From Corbicula japonica (lineage: Eukaryota > Mollusca > Bivalvia > Venerida > Cyrenidae), in the NCBI GenBank assembly GCA_038501625.1, contig JAZAYU010000170.1, forward strand, positions 620,001 through 684,000: a stretch of DNA of 64,000 nt, read 5' to 3'. This document shows, piece by piece, positions 30,847 to 42,681 of the stretch. The translations under genes and the position numbers were made by a program. The notes under the pieces were generated by a model. That model had not been told where the DNA came from. It was given only the letters and a program-made list of their open reading frames with translations, and did no database searches. How positions within the stretch are numbered: position 1 is the first letter of the stretch; every line of letters begins with the position of its first letter.

Positions 30847-31277
30847 TAATAACGTCGGAACCTTTCCAAACCTCTAATACCAAGTTTGGGGCCATCCTCG
30901 GTAATTGTTTCGAAATCCATAACTTCAGCAAATGCTTGCTGCTGGACCTCCGCTTGAACTGTCTTGTTTGGTAACTTTTGAATGCTTTCCTCAAATATTC
31001 ATGTTCACTATTTGACGGAAGTACACTTTACCTGTTTTCCTGAAATAATTAGATATTACAAATGGTCGATGCATCATACAGATATATCATATCAACAAGT
31101 TAAATATTTGCTGCTAATCCTACAACATGTATTATAAAGAAACCTAGCTTTTGTTACCCTTGCTGAAGATACAGGGTAAACATTTTGAAGGTTCCATGGT
31201 AACTGGACAGTGGTTTCTTCTCCGTTGCCAATGGTTGCTGAAATACCATCACTTGCTATGGGGTGGTTCTGGTCATC
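30847..31277 (-). pseudogene. Exon-like blocks of an unidentified gene
   Basis: On the minus strand 31277-31160 is open, acidic at the start (DDQNHPIASDGISATIG) and ends at agg/gtaaca, a fair donor. 30990-30847 is open to a natural stop and reads like protein (AFAEVMDFETITEDGPKLG). Another frame between them is interrupted. No family is recognised. They could be the last exons of a decayed host gene. Confidence 0.25.
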
Positions 31278-31304
31278 GTCTTCAAAATATAAAATAGATG
31301 AAAA

Positions 31305-31560
31305 GGGAACTTTGAAAGCCACCGAACACGACAAATATGAAAATATTGCAGGCTCGGTTTGATTGAGCCTGTGCATGGGCAGTAATGAAAATGCATATTA
31401 CTGCCCACGCCGCCTAGCCCCGGGTAGAGCGCAACTAAATATTTACACCAATAAACCGTACAATTTTGATCATTCCCAAATGATGGAATGCATATGGCGG
31501 TGAACATGGAACCTTCAATGCGGTATTTTCAGATTAATACCATTCCATGTTCAGCGGCGT
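31305..31560 (-). repeat. Dispersed repeat, inverted copy of 55390-55640
   Basis: About 250 bp match the reverse complement of 55390-55640, including ggttccatgttcaccgc, gggctaggcggcg-like and actgcccatgcacaggc words. Open frames within it are shared by descent and do not look constrained. Confidence 0.75.
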
Positions 31561-31712
31561 ATGATCCCCAAAAAAGAATGGGTTGCCCTAAACGAGAAAA
31601 CAATGGGCAGAACTAAAAAAAAATAGAATTTTGACAGGGGATCTGAGAATATAAATCCTGCCTATCACAGGCAATGCCAATAGCAAAATTTAAAATGCAG
31701 GAAGAATAGCCT

Positions 31713-33330
31713 TGGGGCGATTAAACAGCATCAAAATCTATATTGGCTGGGAAATTGAAACCACCAATCCATAAACTGACCGAAATATTTAAACAAAAGC
31801 AATTTTAGAAGTACTATTAACATAGTACATAATTATCGTGCTCAACGACCTTCAAAAGGACGTAACTGATAACAGCACTGATAGACAAATATTATTTTTA
31901 AATATCAAACAATAAATAGAAGTTTAAGGAAGCAGCAACAGAAGCCGTTACTTCATTACAATATGGCGTAGATCTTCCTCCGTCTGAAACACGGTTTCCA
32001 GAAGAATTAAAGAAGCACTAAGTTATTTTGTAACATTCGCTTGAATACAAAAAAAAAAAGGAAAAATTCAAAGACAGAGAAAGGAGCAATGCCCACTAAC
32101 AATTAACGAATTCTATAAAACTGAAACCAAGAAGAAATGTCTCGGTTATAGTTAACCCTTTTATATATGCCCATTGTTTGCAAACTCGATGACACCAGTC
32201 TTTAAGAGTTCTTTTGAAAGTCTTCGCTAAACTGTCGACGTACGATGTTGTGCTAGTAGGAACATGATATGTTAAAAATAGTAATTCTTCCAAAGTCTCA
32301 GTTCACCTTCTTTTCTATTGATCTAAACATCCGTTGATTCATCAACTTGTCTGCTCCACCAATCCTTCATCTCCATCTAGGACGAAAAAAGTCATTTATT
32401 CTAAACGTAATACATAGTAAAAAATATTGCATAATTAAGTAATTGCTATAAGAGCCTTCTACTGTACGAAATAAAAAAAATCACGTTTGAGTGATGTACT
32501 GACGACTTTTTATTATGTCGGGTCACATTTTGACTGATAAACACGTCTTTTGCGCGAAATTTGATCATCGTGATTTAAAATGATACCATAGTAATCATAG
32601 TATATCCCTGGGGTGATTAAACAACATCTAAATCTATATTGGCTGGGATATTAAAACTGACCGAAATATTTAAACAAAAGAAATTTTAGAAGTACTATTA
32701 ACATAGTACATAATTATCGTGCTCAACGACCTTCAAAAGGACGTAACTGATAACAGCACTGATAGACAAATATTATTTTTAAATATCAAACAATAAATAG
32801 AAGTTTAAAGAAGCAGCAACAGAAGCCGTTACTTCATTACAACATGGAGTAGATATTCCTCCGTCTGAAACACTGTTTCCAGAAGAATTAAAGAAGCACT
32901 AAGTTATTTTTTAACATTCGCTTGAATACAAAAAAGAGAAATTCAAAGAGAGGAGCGATGCACACTTACAGTTAACGAATTCTATAAAACTGAATCCAAG
33001 AAGAAATGTCTCGGTTATAGTTAACCCTTTTATATATATGCCCATTGTTTGCAAACTCGATGACACCAAAGTCTTTAAGAGTTCTCTTGAAAGTCTTCGC
33101 TAAACTGTCGACGTACGACGTTATGCCAGTAGGAACATGATATGTTCAAAATAGAAATTCGTCCAGTCTCGGTTCACCTTCGTTTCTATTGATCTAAACA
33201 TCCGCTGATTCATCAACTTGTATGCTCCACCAATCATTTATCTCCATCTAGGACGAAAAAAGTCATTTATTCTAAACGTAATACATAGTAAAAAATATTG
33301 CATAATTAACTAATTCTTCCAAAGTCTCAG
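31713..33330. repeat. 0.9-kb tandem duplication
   Basis: The segment starting ggggcgattaaacagcatc at 31713 recurs at about 32609 (ggggtgattaaacaacatc) and stays collinear for about 720 bp with small indels, through gtcgacgtacgacgtt and acttgtctgctccacc. A third partial piece of about 90 bp follows at 33312-33400. Non-coding. The offset is about 896 bp. Confidence 0.85.
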
Positions 33331-33770
33331 TTCACCTTCTTTTCTATTGATCTAAACATCCGCTGATTCATCAACTTGTCAGCTCCACCCATCCTTTAGA
33401 GCTTATTTTATGTCGACAATAAACAGGTTTGGAATAAATCATTTGCTCACATTTAATTAAGTCCGTTTGAGTTCTATAAAAAATAAAAAATAATTGCTTG
33501 CTTATCTGAAGTGTTTGCTGGAGTTCATTAGGATATATATATTTTATTAACCGGACATGAAAAAATGGTTATTTGCTGGATGTGGACATTACTGTTACGC
33601 GTATTTCACATTTTTTTTCATGCTATCTTTGCAAGCATCGACGTTTTTAGCTCGACTATTCGAAGAATATGTCGAGCTATTGTACTCACTTTGGGCGTCG
33701 GCGTCGGCGTCGCCGTCGCCGTCGGCGTCCCGCTTTGGTTAAAGTTTACGTGCAACCTACCTATATCTTA

Positions 33771-35215
33771 AAAACTACTATAGCTACAGCTTTTAAACTT
33801 GGCACACTTGTTCATCATCATGTCCCGAGTGTGTTTGCCAAGAACCATAACTCTTAACTTTCATTTTGATCAAATTATGGCCCTTTTTTGACTTAAAATT
33901 TCAGGTTAAAGTTTGCGTGCAAGCTACTGTACAAACTCATAACTTCAATACTACCTATACTACAGCTTTAAAACTTGGCACACTTGTTCATCATCATGTC
34001 CCGTGTGTTTATGCCAAGAACCATAACTCTAACTTTCATTTTGATCAAATTATGGCCCTTTTTCGACTTAGAATTTCAGGTTAAAGTTTGCGTGCAAGCT
34101 ACTGTACAGACTCATAACTTCAATACTACTTATACTACAGCTTTGAAACATTCAACACTTGTTAATCATCATATCCCAAGTGTGTATGCCAAGAACCATA
34201 ACTCTAACTTTCATTTTTATCAAATTATGCCCCTTTTTCGACTTAGAATTTCAGGTTAAAGTTTGCGTGCAAGCTACTGTACAAACCCATAACTTCCATA
34301 CTACTCATACTACAGCTTTGAAACTTTCAACACTTCTTCATCATCATAATTCAAGTTTGTCTGCCAAGAACCATAACTCTAATTTTCATTTTGTACAAAT
34401 TATGGCCCTTTTTCGACTTAGAATTTCAGGTTAAAGTTTGCGTGCAAGCTAGTTACTTTCATACTTCTTTTACTATAGCTTTGAAACTTAAGACACTTGT
34501 TTACCATCATGACCCTGACTATTTATGCCAAGATCCATAACTCTTTCTTTCATGATAATCAAATTATGGCCCTTTTTCGACTTAGAATTTCAGTTTAAAG
34601 TTTGCGTGCAAGCTACTGTACAAACCCATAACTTCCATACTACTTTTACTACAGCTTTGAAACTTTCAACACTTGTTCATCATCATAATTCAAGTTTGTA
34701 TGCCAAGAACCATAACTCTAATTTCCATATTGTTTAAATTATGGCCCTTTTTGTACTTAGAATTTCAGGTTAAAGTTTGCCTGCAAGATAGTTACTTTCA
34801 TACTTCTCGTACTATAGCTTTGAAACTTAAGACACTTGTTTACCATCATGACCCTGACTATGTATGCCAAGAACCATAACTCTTTCTTTCATTTTTAATC
34901 AAATTATGCCCCTTTTTTGACTTAGAATTTCAGGTTAAAGTTTGCGTGCAAGCTAGTTACTTTCATACTTCTTGTACTATAGCTTTGAAACTTATCCATC
35001 ATCATGACCCTGACTATGTATGCCAAGAACCATAACTCTTTGATTTTTTTCAAATTACTGCCCTTTTTAGACTTAAAAATTAAGGTTTTAAACTTTGTAT
35101 ACCTTTATTTTATCTTACATCATGTTTATTTTCAAAGGCCCATAACTCATCCTTGCTTTTTTATATTTGATTTTTGCCCTTTTCACTTGAAATTAGAATT
35201 AAGACTTATAAATAA
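33771..35215. repeat. Tandem array, about eight units of about 175 bp
   Basis: Each unit repeats aagaaccataactct, aaattatggcccttttt, ttaaagtttgcgtgcaagct and cacttgttcatcatcat. The units become more diverged and shorter to the right. Open frames across it are a by-product of the period. Confidence 0.9.
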
Positions 35216-35332
35216 TTGTTAAAGGTTCAATGTTAGTGTTTTTCATATGTAATGCTATAGAAAATGTTTACAACAGATGTACTTAACATACTTTGGTTGA
35301 AAGTGTTGAGTAATTGTGGGGTGGGTGGGGGC

Positions 35333-35757
35333 ATATACTATACTATACTATACTATACTATACCATACCATACCATACCATACCATACCATACCATACCA
35401 TACCATACTATTACTATATTATTACTATACTATACTATACTATACTATTACTATACTATTACTATACTTTTACTATACTATTACTATACTATTACTATTA
35501 CTATACTATACTATACTATTACTATACTATTACTATACTATTACTATACTATATACTATACTATACTATACTATACTATACTATACTATACTATACTATA
35601 CTATACTATACTATACTATTACTATTACTATACTATACTATACTATACTATACTATTACTATACTATTACTATTACTATACTATACTATTACTATACTAT
35701 TACTATTACTATTACTATACTATACTATACTATACTATACTATACTATTACTATTAC
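35333..35757. repeat. (TATAC)n / (TATTAC)n microsatellite
   Basis: About 425 bp of mixed pentamer and hexamer units, beginning with a tatac run, then cataccatac, then ctatac mixed with ctattac. Open in several frames only because the period lacks stops. Highly prone to assembly collapse. Confidence 0.95.
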
Positions 35758-36066
35758 AACACCAACAATGACAACACCAGCAACCAGCATACCATACTGT
35801 ACTACACCACGCCACACCACTATAGGTGGGCAGGGATAGTAAGTTGATGGGTGTGGGATCAGTGGTTTATGGGCTGGGTTGTGTAAACCCTAAAAAAATC
35901 TACAAGAATAAATTAAGTGTAATTTATTGAATTCCTAACTTGGATTAAGAAACTTTTGTTCATGTGTGTTTGTTGGAGGTGTCATAAACTCCTGAATCAT
36001 TCCCCAGTTTAAATGAAGCCCAGTTACAATGTGCTTAATAATTCTGACTTTTCGAATAGTCGAGCT

Positions 36067-39000
36067 TGCAGTCGTTTCCGACTGGCTCTTGTTAATAAAC
36101 TACCGATGTTATATCGTACATACCTCCTACAGTGTAAATAGTTAAATGTACTCCTTTCTTGTAAGATAGTAATGGTCTTTTTTGCTGCATCTGTTGCATT
36201 TTGTCTGCAAATGGACCAGTCTGAACAATTTCAACTGAAGATGGTTGACAGTCTTTTACATAAGATAAACTTTTTTGTCTAAAATCACTGGTGCACAGAC
36301 CATAACATGCTGAAGGGCATGTGGCTGGTGTTTACTTGCAACAAGGGTTATCAGCTTATTCATATTTTCAGGTTCTTTAGAGATTTATTTGAATTTGCCT
36401 CCAAATCCCAGATGCCATGTTTTGTGGATAGTTCTTAACTATTTCTTAATCTGCTTATCCAAGATCAATTTTTCACCATAATGTTCGTAGATACTAGAAT
36501 GTTGGACGCCTTTATGTCAAAACACATTGACTGAAGTATGTGTGTTTTGACGTTCAAGAATATCCATTGTAGAAATAGGCATGGTAAATATTTAATGATA
36601 TATAGTTTAAACATCTCCAGTAAACGTTTAGTGTTTTATCATATTTTAAAAAGTATTCACAATTCGTAGTACCGTGTTAGTGTTTTATCTGAGGGCTCCA
36701 AATCCTGCGGGTTTTTTTTTTAAATTCATTGGTGTTTTTATTTCTGCGTACATTATTTCTGCGGCATCAAGCTCGGACATAAATCGAACTTAAATTATGC
36801 GGTCTCTGTTAAAAGTGATAGCAGGAAACAAAAACTTCCGGTATATACTAAATTAACAAACGTATCGTTGTCATCACCATACAGATTTATTTTTAAACAA
36901 TACAGTACAATAGTAATGCAAGTTATATTAATGAACATTGATTAAATAAATATAATTTTGATTTCACATAGACTTCATAAATGTGTCAAGACAAAATGTA
37001 CGTTTGAACCTGTTACCGAAATCTTTATTTAAAATAATCTCGTTTACTATCTTTCTATACAATAATTACGTCCCTTATTTTGACATATGCCACACATTGT
37101 GATTCACACATGTACGAAACAGTCGTGATATTTGAACTACAAAACCAGCATTTTGAGACCTAAAACGTCGGTAAAGTGATGGATTTGAAAAGGTTAGTCT
37201 TCTTATAGTCTATTGTATTGCTTGTTTGTGCAAAATAATGTAAAATTATGTATGAAATTTGGGAAATTGCATTTTCCGGAAGTGAAAATGGCGGTCGTGA
37301 CCTTGTTAAACAGTTGATTGTTTACAAAACTGACAAATATTTTTTGATATAAGAAACAATCTGATTAATGCATCTTCGTCGTAAACATTGACAACAGATC
37401 GTCTTTTCTTAATTAGGTGCCAGATGAGTTACTTTTACACTGTAATCCTGAATTTAATAAAGGAACTTTCAAATCGTGACATTTTCAAATTGTCAGTGAT
37501 TGTCGAATTTTCAGACAGTGAGTTTGAAAGCCTAATATATTACTGATAAAGGGGGCAGCAATAACCATGATAACGATTTAAAAAATGAATATTTAATTAA
37601 ATGGAAAATGTATGTTCAGATAGTATTGATTATGAAAACAAAAGCTGAAAATAACATTCAAAACATTGCCTTCGGTGCTGCTGTACCGAGACTGTATGGA
37701 AAGCCATCTGGTTCTTTTGTATGAATAGACAAATTAATAAATTATAATGAAATTATTAATGTTATATTAAGATAATGAACTTATATTTGCAATAATTATT
37801 ACAGGGACTCGGATATTAAATCTCATAGATGAGAAATTCCATAGTGTTGGTTAAGTTGCAATACAGCTTGACATAACTCCACCACCAATTAGAGTTTCCT
37901 GGATATGGCAAGAAAAATGCAGTTTACACATGGAGAACTGTGCATGGCAGAACATCAGCAACACTGTCATAAGGTATGTAACAATGGAAAAATAGTTTTA
38001 ATTTTATTCACATGTGTTTTTTCCTTAAGGTCATAGTCATTCTAAGGTTATGCTTTAATTATCTTATTATTTAATTGCTAAATATGAAATCATGTTATCA
38101 ACACCGGTATATGCTAATTGCAAACAAACAAACAAAGTAACAACTCCTATGATACTATGATAGAAATCTGGTATTTTACACATATGCTTGTAGTTTTAAT
38201 TATCTTGAAGAATATATTTATGAACAGACAGATAATGTTCAAAAATGAATCTTTAAGAGGAATCAGTTCTGGAATTTCAATTTTGAATTTTCTGGGCAGC
38301 ATTTCCTTGTATAGTCTTATTAAAATATTTTAATATAATTTTGATTCAACTGAAAGCAATATACTTGATAATTTACACTTAACACTAATGTTTAATGCAT
38401 AATAGAAAGGATATCAAGGCTGAACAAATGTTTACTGTCATCTGCATAGTTGATATATTTTGCATTAATTTTTATTTATTTTTAGAATGACATCAAAAAA
38501 AAGATGAGGACAGATGTGCTTTCCGTTTGCAGGAATGAAACTAACCCAGGAGTGGAACAGTGTCATGAGAAAGTGCCAAATCTGAACACCTGCTTCCTGA
38601 CAGGCTTCCTATTCTGGGCTTGATCCTCAAATGATGTGGTACCAGTATGAAGAGTGAAGAAACAGGCTTATTGTGTGTGAACTGTGGTTAAAAAAGTTTA
38701 TGTTCATCCATCTGTACCAAAAGCCTGTTGGATTCAGTGCGTCATATCCCAAAAAGGAGAAGTTATAACTATTTGTTTAGCTGAACAATATGTATTATAA
38801 TCTGAAATGATCTGCAAAAGGTGTATAATAAAAAGTTAATTTGTGCAAGCATTATTGATAATCTTCTGAATAAATTTAAATTATTTCATTTGCCAGTCAA
38901 TTTGTTGCCATGGTAACTGAATCATAATATAATGTTGTTATATAACTTATAAGATATTAACGTAGACATATCAGTTTATATGGATTTTTCTACCAATATA

Positions 39001-40060
39001 TTATTTGTTATTAAACAAGTGTTGCAAAATTTGTCTTTCAAACATTTAGAACCTTTACCCAACATTAACATGTAGTTAAGATTTTGTGTGTGCATAGTAT
39101 GTAAACTGTTATCAACTATATAAATTTAAGTTACTTTATTATGAAACATTATCCACATCATGAAACTCAGTTCCTCCCTCCATCCTGCCTAGAAAAAATC
39201 TGCAACATTTAGTAAAACTGTGTCATATATTGTTATATCACAATTTGATCATACAAAATTCAATTTAATTTGGGCTCCTAGTTGTGTAATTATTGGTGTA
39301 ATGACCTCATACCACTTTGAAGAAAATATTACACAAATATTACCATGGCAACTATAGAACAAGTACAAATTATATAACATACTGTAATATTACTCAGAAG
39401 ATCAAATGTTCTGAATATGTACATAATATTCAGGTAGTATTACCATGATAACCATTATTGGGTACAACAACTTTCACCTAAATGATTTTGTCACTTTTAA
39501 TGAAGCTTTTGTTAGTTTGTTTACTGCATAGTTATAACAAAGAGTATCTTCATTTTCAATAATCAACATTTCTGTGTATGGTTTATCAATAAACAGACCA
39601 AAATGATAGATTGTACATAAAAACATTAACATGTTATCATTTAGGTGCCAGTTACCTGAAAAAAAAAACGTGTCAAATATGTTTTTTTCAGTTCCGTTGC
39701 CATGGTAACCAAAATTTGAGTATTTCATTTTGTAAAATAAGATACTTGATTTATATATAAATACTATTCATGGGCACTAAACAGACCGAAATACTGTATT
39801 TCTTATAGTTGTCACATAAATGCACCTATTTATTTGGACAATATTTTGACAAAAGTAGGCCTTTTCACATTCACGGTGGTTTCCCCAAAAATACTGTTTT
39901 TCAGTTAAAATAAGTCGTTTTTGGAAAAAAAAAATGAATTGGTGTACTTCAAAGTCAACAAGGTACCTGAAAATGTTAATAACTCATTTTGGCCAAAAAT
40001 TGCATTTTGGACCATTTTTCCCAGAGAGTGCCACAAATATTAATAATCAGATTTTTACAT
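36067..40060. other. Long non-coding stretch
   Basis: No recognisable gene. A minus-strand open block at about 36245-36365 and splice-like borders near 37188, 37970 and 38490 hint at non-coding RNA or decayed exons, but nothing supports a product. Several aataaa words near 38826-38870 are uninformative in DNA this AT-rich. Confidence 0.5.
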
Positions 40061-40238
40061 CTGGGTGCCGTTTCATTAAACACTTACGACGCTGTCTTAT
40101 CGTAACTTTTGTCGTAAGACGGTTTTACGACAATTTAGGTGTTTCATGAAAACTTGTCTTAGCTAAGATGTCGTAGAATAGTGTCTTAATTTTAAGACAG
40201 GGTACTAGCTGTCTTAACTCATTCTAAGTGTCTTAAAA

Positions 40239-40451
40239 ATGGCCGAACTTCTAAGAATTTACGAGTTAACGCATAGAAAACGCCCGATTCCTCGGTTGTT
40301 TAGGGAGCGGCTAAGTCTGCCGGAGAGAGACAGTGATATTGTGTCCAGATATCGACTGGACAGAGGAGGTATGGAGTACCTTGAGAAACTCTTACGACCA
40401 GATTTGACAAGGTCGACAGCGAGAGGACATCCAATAGGGTCAATGACCCAA
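40239..40451 (+). pseudogene. Harbinger-type transposase, first exon, cut by the assembly gap
   Basis: A 71-codon start with the pattern of PIF/Harbinger (HARBI1-like) transposases: an FRERLSLPERDSDIVSRYRLDRGGMEYL block and LLRPDLTRSTARGHPI. It ends at ccaa/gtatgt, a good phase-0 donor. The following exons, if any, would be in or beyond the gap at 40605. Upstream (40070-40200) are inverted words (tttcattaaacactta, gtgtttcatgaaa, gtcttaa) that could be the element's 5' terminus. The function of the family is cut-and-paste DNA transposition. Partial, so intactness is unknown. Confidence 0.65.
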
Positions 40452-40604
40452 GTATGTATGATATATATCATTTGGGTCTAACATTTTGTTAATATAGTCT
40501 TGCCTGTAGACATATCCCAGTCTGTCTTTCCGTGTATTTCTTTCCCCTTATTTCTTATTGGACAGCGCTGAACTTGAAACAAACAACAACAACAAAAACA
40601 AAAT

Positions 40605-41104
40605 NNNNNNNNNNNNNNNNNNNNNNNNNNNNNNNNNNNNNNNNNNNNNNNNNNNNNNNNNNNNNNNNNNNNNNNNNNNNNNNNNNNNNNNNNNNNNNNN
40701 NNNNNNNNNNNNNNNNNNNNNNNNNNNNNNNNNNNNNNNNNNNNNNNNNNNNNNNNNNNNNNNNNNNNNNNNNNNNNNNNNNNNNNNNNNNNNNNNNNNN
40801 NNNNNNNNNNNNNNNNNNNNNNNNNNNNNNNNNNNNNNNNNNNNNNNNNNNNNNNNNNNNNNNNNNNNNNNNNNNNNNNNNNNNNNNNNNNNNNNNNNNN
40901 NNNNNNNNNNNNNNNNNNNNNNNNNNNNNNNNNNNNNNNNNNNNNNNNNNNNNNNNNNNNNNNNNNNNNNNNNNNNNNNNNNNNNNNNNNNNNNNNNNNN
41001 NNNNNNNNNNNNNNNNNNNNNNNNNNNNNNNNNNNNNNNNNNNNNNNNNNNNNNNNNNNNNNNNNNNNNNNNNNNNNNNNNNNNNNNNNNNNNNNNNNNN
41101 NNNN
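40605..41104. other. Assembly gap of exactly 500 N
   Basis: A fixed-length filler. It hides whatever lies between the Harbinger exon and the left end of the 8-kb transposon. Confidence 1.
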
Positions 41105-41652
41105 TTGAAAGTGAGGCCGTTTTAACCTAGTCCTTCATAGAACGTCTTTCCCTTTCTTTTCAAAAACACGTAGCAAATTCCGATTGAAAACCACATCGGA
41201 ATGTTTGACCGCGTTTTTTGCACATTTCCCGCTTGCATATGCATCAAATATGGTTGATTTGCGAAGAAAAATCTTAAATCTAGTAATATAGACCAAAAAT
41301 CTAAAAGTTACTTACAGATAATGGCTATTTCTCGTCCGAGATTTCATCGACCCCTTTCCTACCGACCATTTATGTTAACTCGCATAGCGTCTATATTTAG
41401 CACTACGTACGTAATACGGATTCATTTGAACGAAAATTCTACTATTTCTCTCTAGAAGATGAGCAAGACAGTTCTTATTCACCAGATGATGCTTTATGTA
41501 TTAGAAAGTTTTTAAAAGCAGTCAATTTGTTAAAAAATGTAGTTAATTGTCCGAGTCACGTTTCAAGTTCCATCACAACAACACAGAAAAACTAAGAAAC
41601 TTCAGCACTTAATCCAATCCATTTACTTGAAAGTACTAGTGATATTTAGTAA

Positions 41653-42363
41653 TTACTCACTTATTATGTTTAATGCAAATTGTTTTATCCTCAAAAGCCA
41701 TAGTTTGGATATGTCTGCTGATGGATGAATACCGTCAGTATACAAGTCTTTAAAGTTGTTAAAGTATTTGTTTCTCTTTCCTTGTTTAGTTTTCGTATTT
41801 TTCAGTAAATCCAAAGAAAATTTAGGCCCTCTTGAAGTGTTGTAACTTAACTCTAACTGTATTAAATTAAATCGGTCTATACGTTCCTCTAAAACTTTAT
41901 CATTTTCTTTGTCTGATGAATCATCTCTACCTTTACTTTTATTCCAGTTATAAATACTGTAATAAGGGCACTGCAGGAAATATATCTCAGAACTTTGATT
42001 AGCCTGTAAAATCGCATATTTCATAGCCTCCAAACGATGTTTAAATGTCTCTGGATTGAAATCATTTAATTCAATAAATCTTCTTCCAATCATTCGTGTC
42101 ATGTCACAGGTGCCTAACCAGACAAAAATAACTGGCCTATTCTCGCCATCTATGTTTTGACCCAAACGCGTAATAAGCTCTTGTTCCCCAATTTTAGCTC
42201 CACCTTTGTGAATAATTGATATAAAATCCTGTCTTTCCAAATGATGACTTAAACACCTTCCTTTACTATCGGTTAATAAAAACACTTTTCGCGAAAGACG
42301 ATCATGTAATTCCACTTCCCGAGAAAACCGCTGAATACTTCTTTTAACACTTTCGACACTCAT
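41653..42363 (-). CDS. SGNH-hydrolase-like protein, 236 aa
   Basis: Blocks fit the SGNH/GDSL fold: LLTDSKG with Ser33 as candidate nucleophile, KGGA with a Gly at about residue 54, VWLGTCD (residues 81-87, in the place of the usual GxND), and TDGIHPS with Asp210 and His213 as candidate dyad. Related esterases act on ester or acetyl groups; the substrate is unknown. It lies downstream of the DUF6589-type gene on the same strand with 318 bp between. The region 42364-42681 is AT-rich with no gene. Such proteins recur in invertebrate mobile elements, so an element-encoded accessory role is likely. The frame is intact. Confidence 0.75.
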   Translation of the reverse strand: MSVESVKRSIQRFSREVELHDRLSRKVFLLTDSKGRCLSHHLERQDFISIIHKGGAKIGEQELITRLGQNIDGENRPVIFVWLGTCDMTRMIGRRFIELNDFNPETFKHRLEAMKYAILQANQSSEIYFLQCPYYSIYNWNKSKGRDDSSDKENDKVLEERIDRFNLIQLELSYNTSRGPKFSLDLLKNTKTKQGKRNKYFNNFKDLYTDGIHPSADISKLWLLRIKQFALNIISE

Positions 42364-42681
42364 GTTTACTTCTGAGGCCCAGTTGATGCTGTGTAGCTTG
42401 AGAACAGCATATAGGTCACGTGCTTCTTTTGGCGGGCTCTATTATGCGAGTTTCATTCATAGTATTTCTTGAATGAAATTCCTTGTGCGACTCGTTCTAG
42501 TACTGGCGGGTATTTCAAATATGCAAACATGTCAATAGCTCAAGTCCAAAACTTTTTATAGAACAATTAACTAAATGCGTAGATCTAACTCTTATATCTA
42601 AATAGTTAGATGTAGATTGAATCGCGAAACATTGTTATCCAGTGAGTTCTTTAGTGAGCGAAACAGTTTTCATTCACTAAA

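Larger units (their letters stand above)
33649..36066. mobile_element. Inverted-repeat-bounded element with satellite-like interior, 2.4 kb
   Basis: Begins agctcgactattcgaa and ends ttcgaatagtcgagct, an exact 16-bp inverted pair. The interior holds a GTCGGC hexamer run (33690-33730), about eight 175-bp tandem units and a TATAC-type microsatellite. No protein is encoded. No clear target duplication was found. This looks like a non-autonomous transposon or Helitron-like carrier that has expanded satellite units. Confidence 0.6.

Noticed and set aside
31092..31507. Minus-strand frames of 83-94 aa as a gene
   Set aside because: Most of this lies in the dispersed repeat shared with 55390-55640; only the small exon-like block near 31160-31277 is kept, at low confidence.
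33866..34879. Series of similar 70-90 aa frames
   Set aside because: Shadows of the 175-bp tandem array; no start-to-stop structure is conserved between units.
35264..35847. Long open frames rich in Tyr, Thr and Leu
   Set aside because: Translated microsatellite, open in several frames because the repeat unit lacks stops.
40532..41130. Open frames across the N run
   Set aside because: Artefact of unknown bases.
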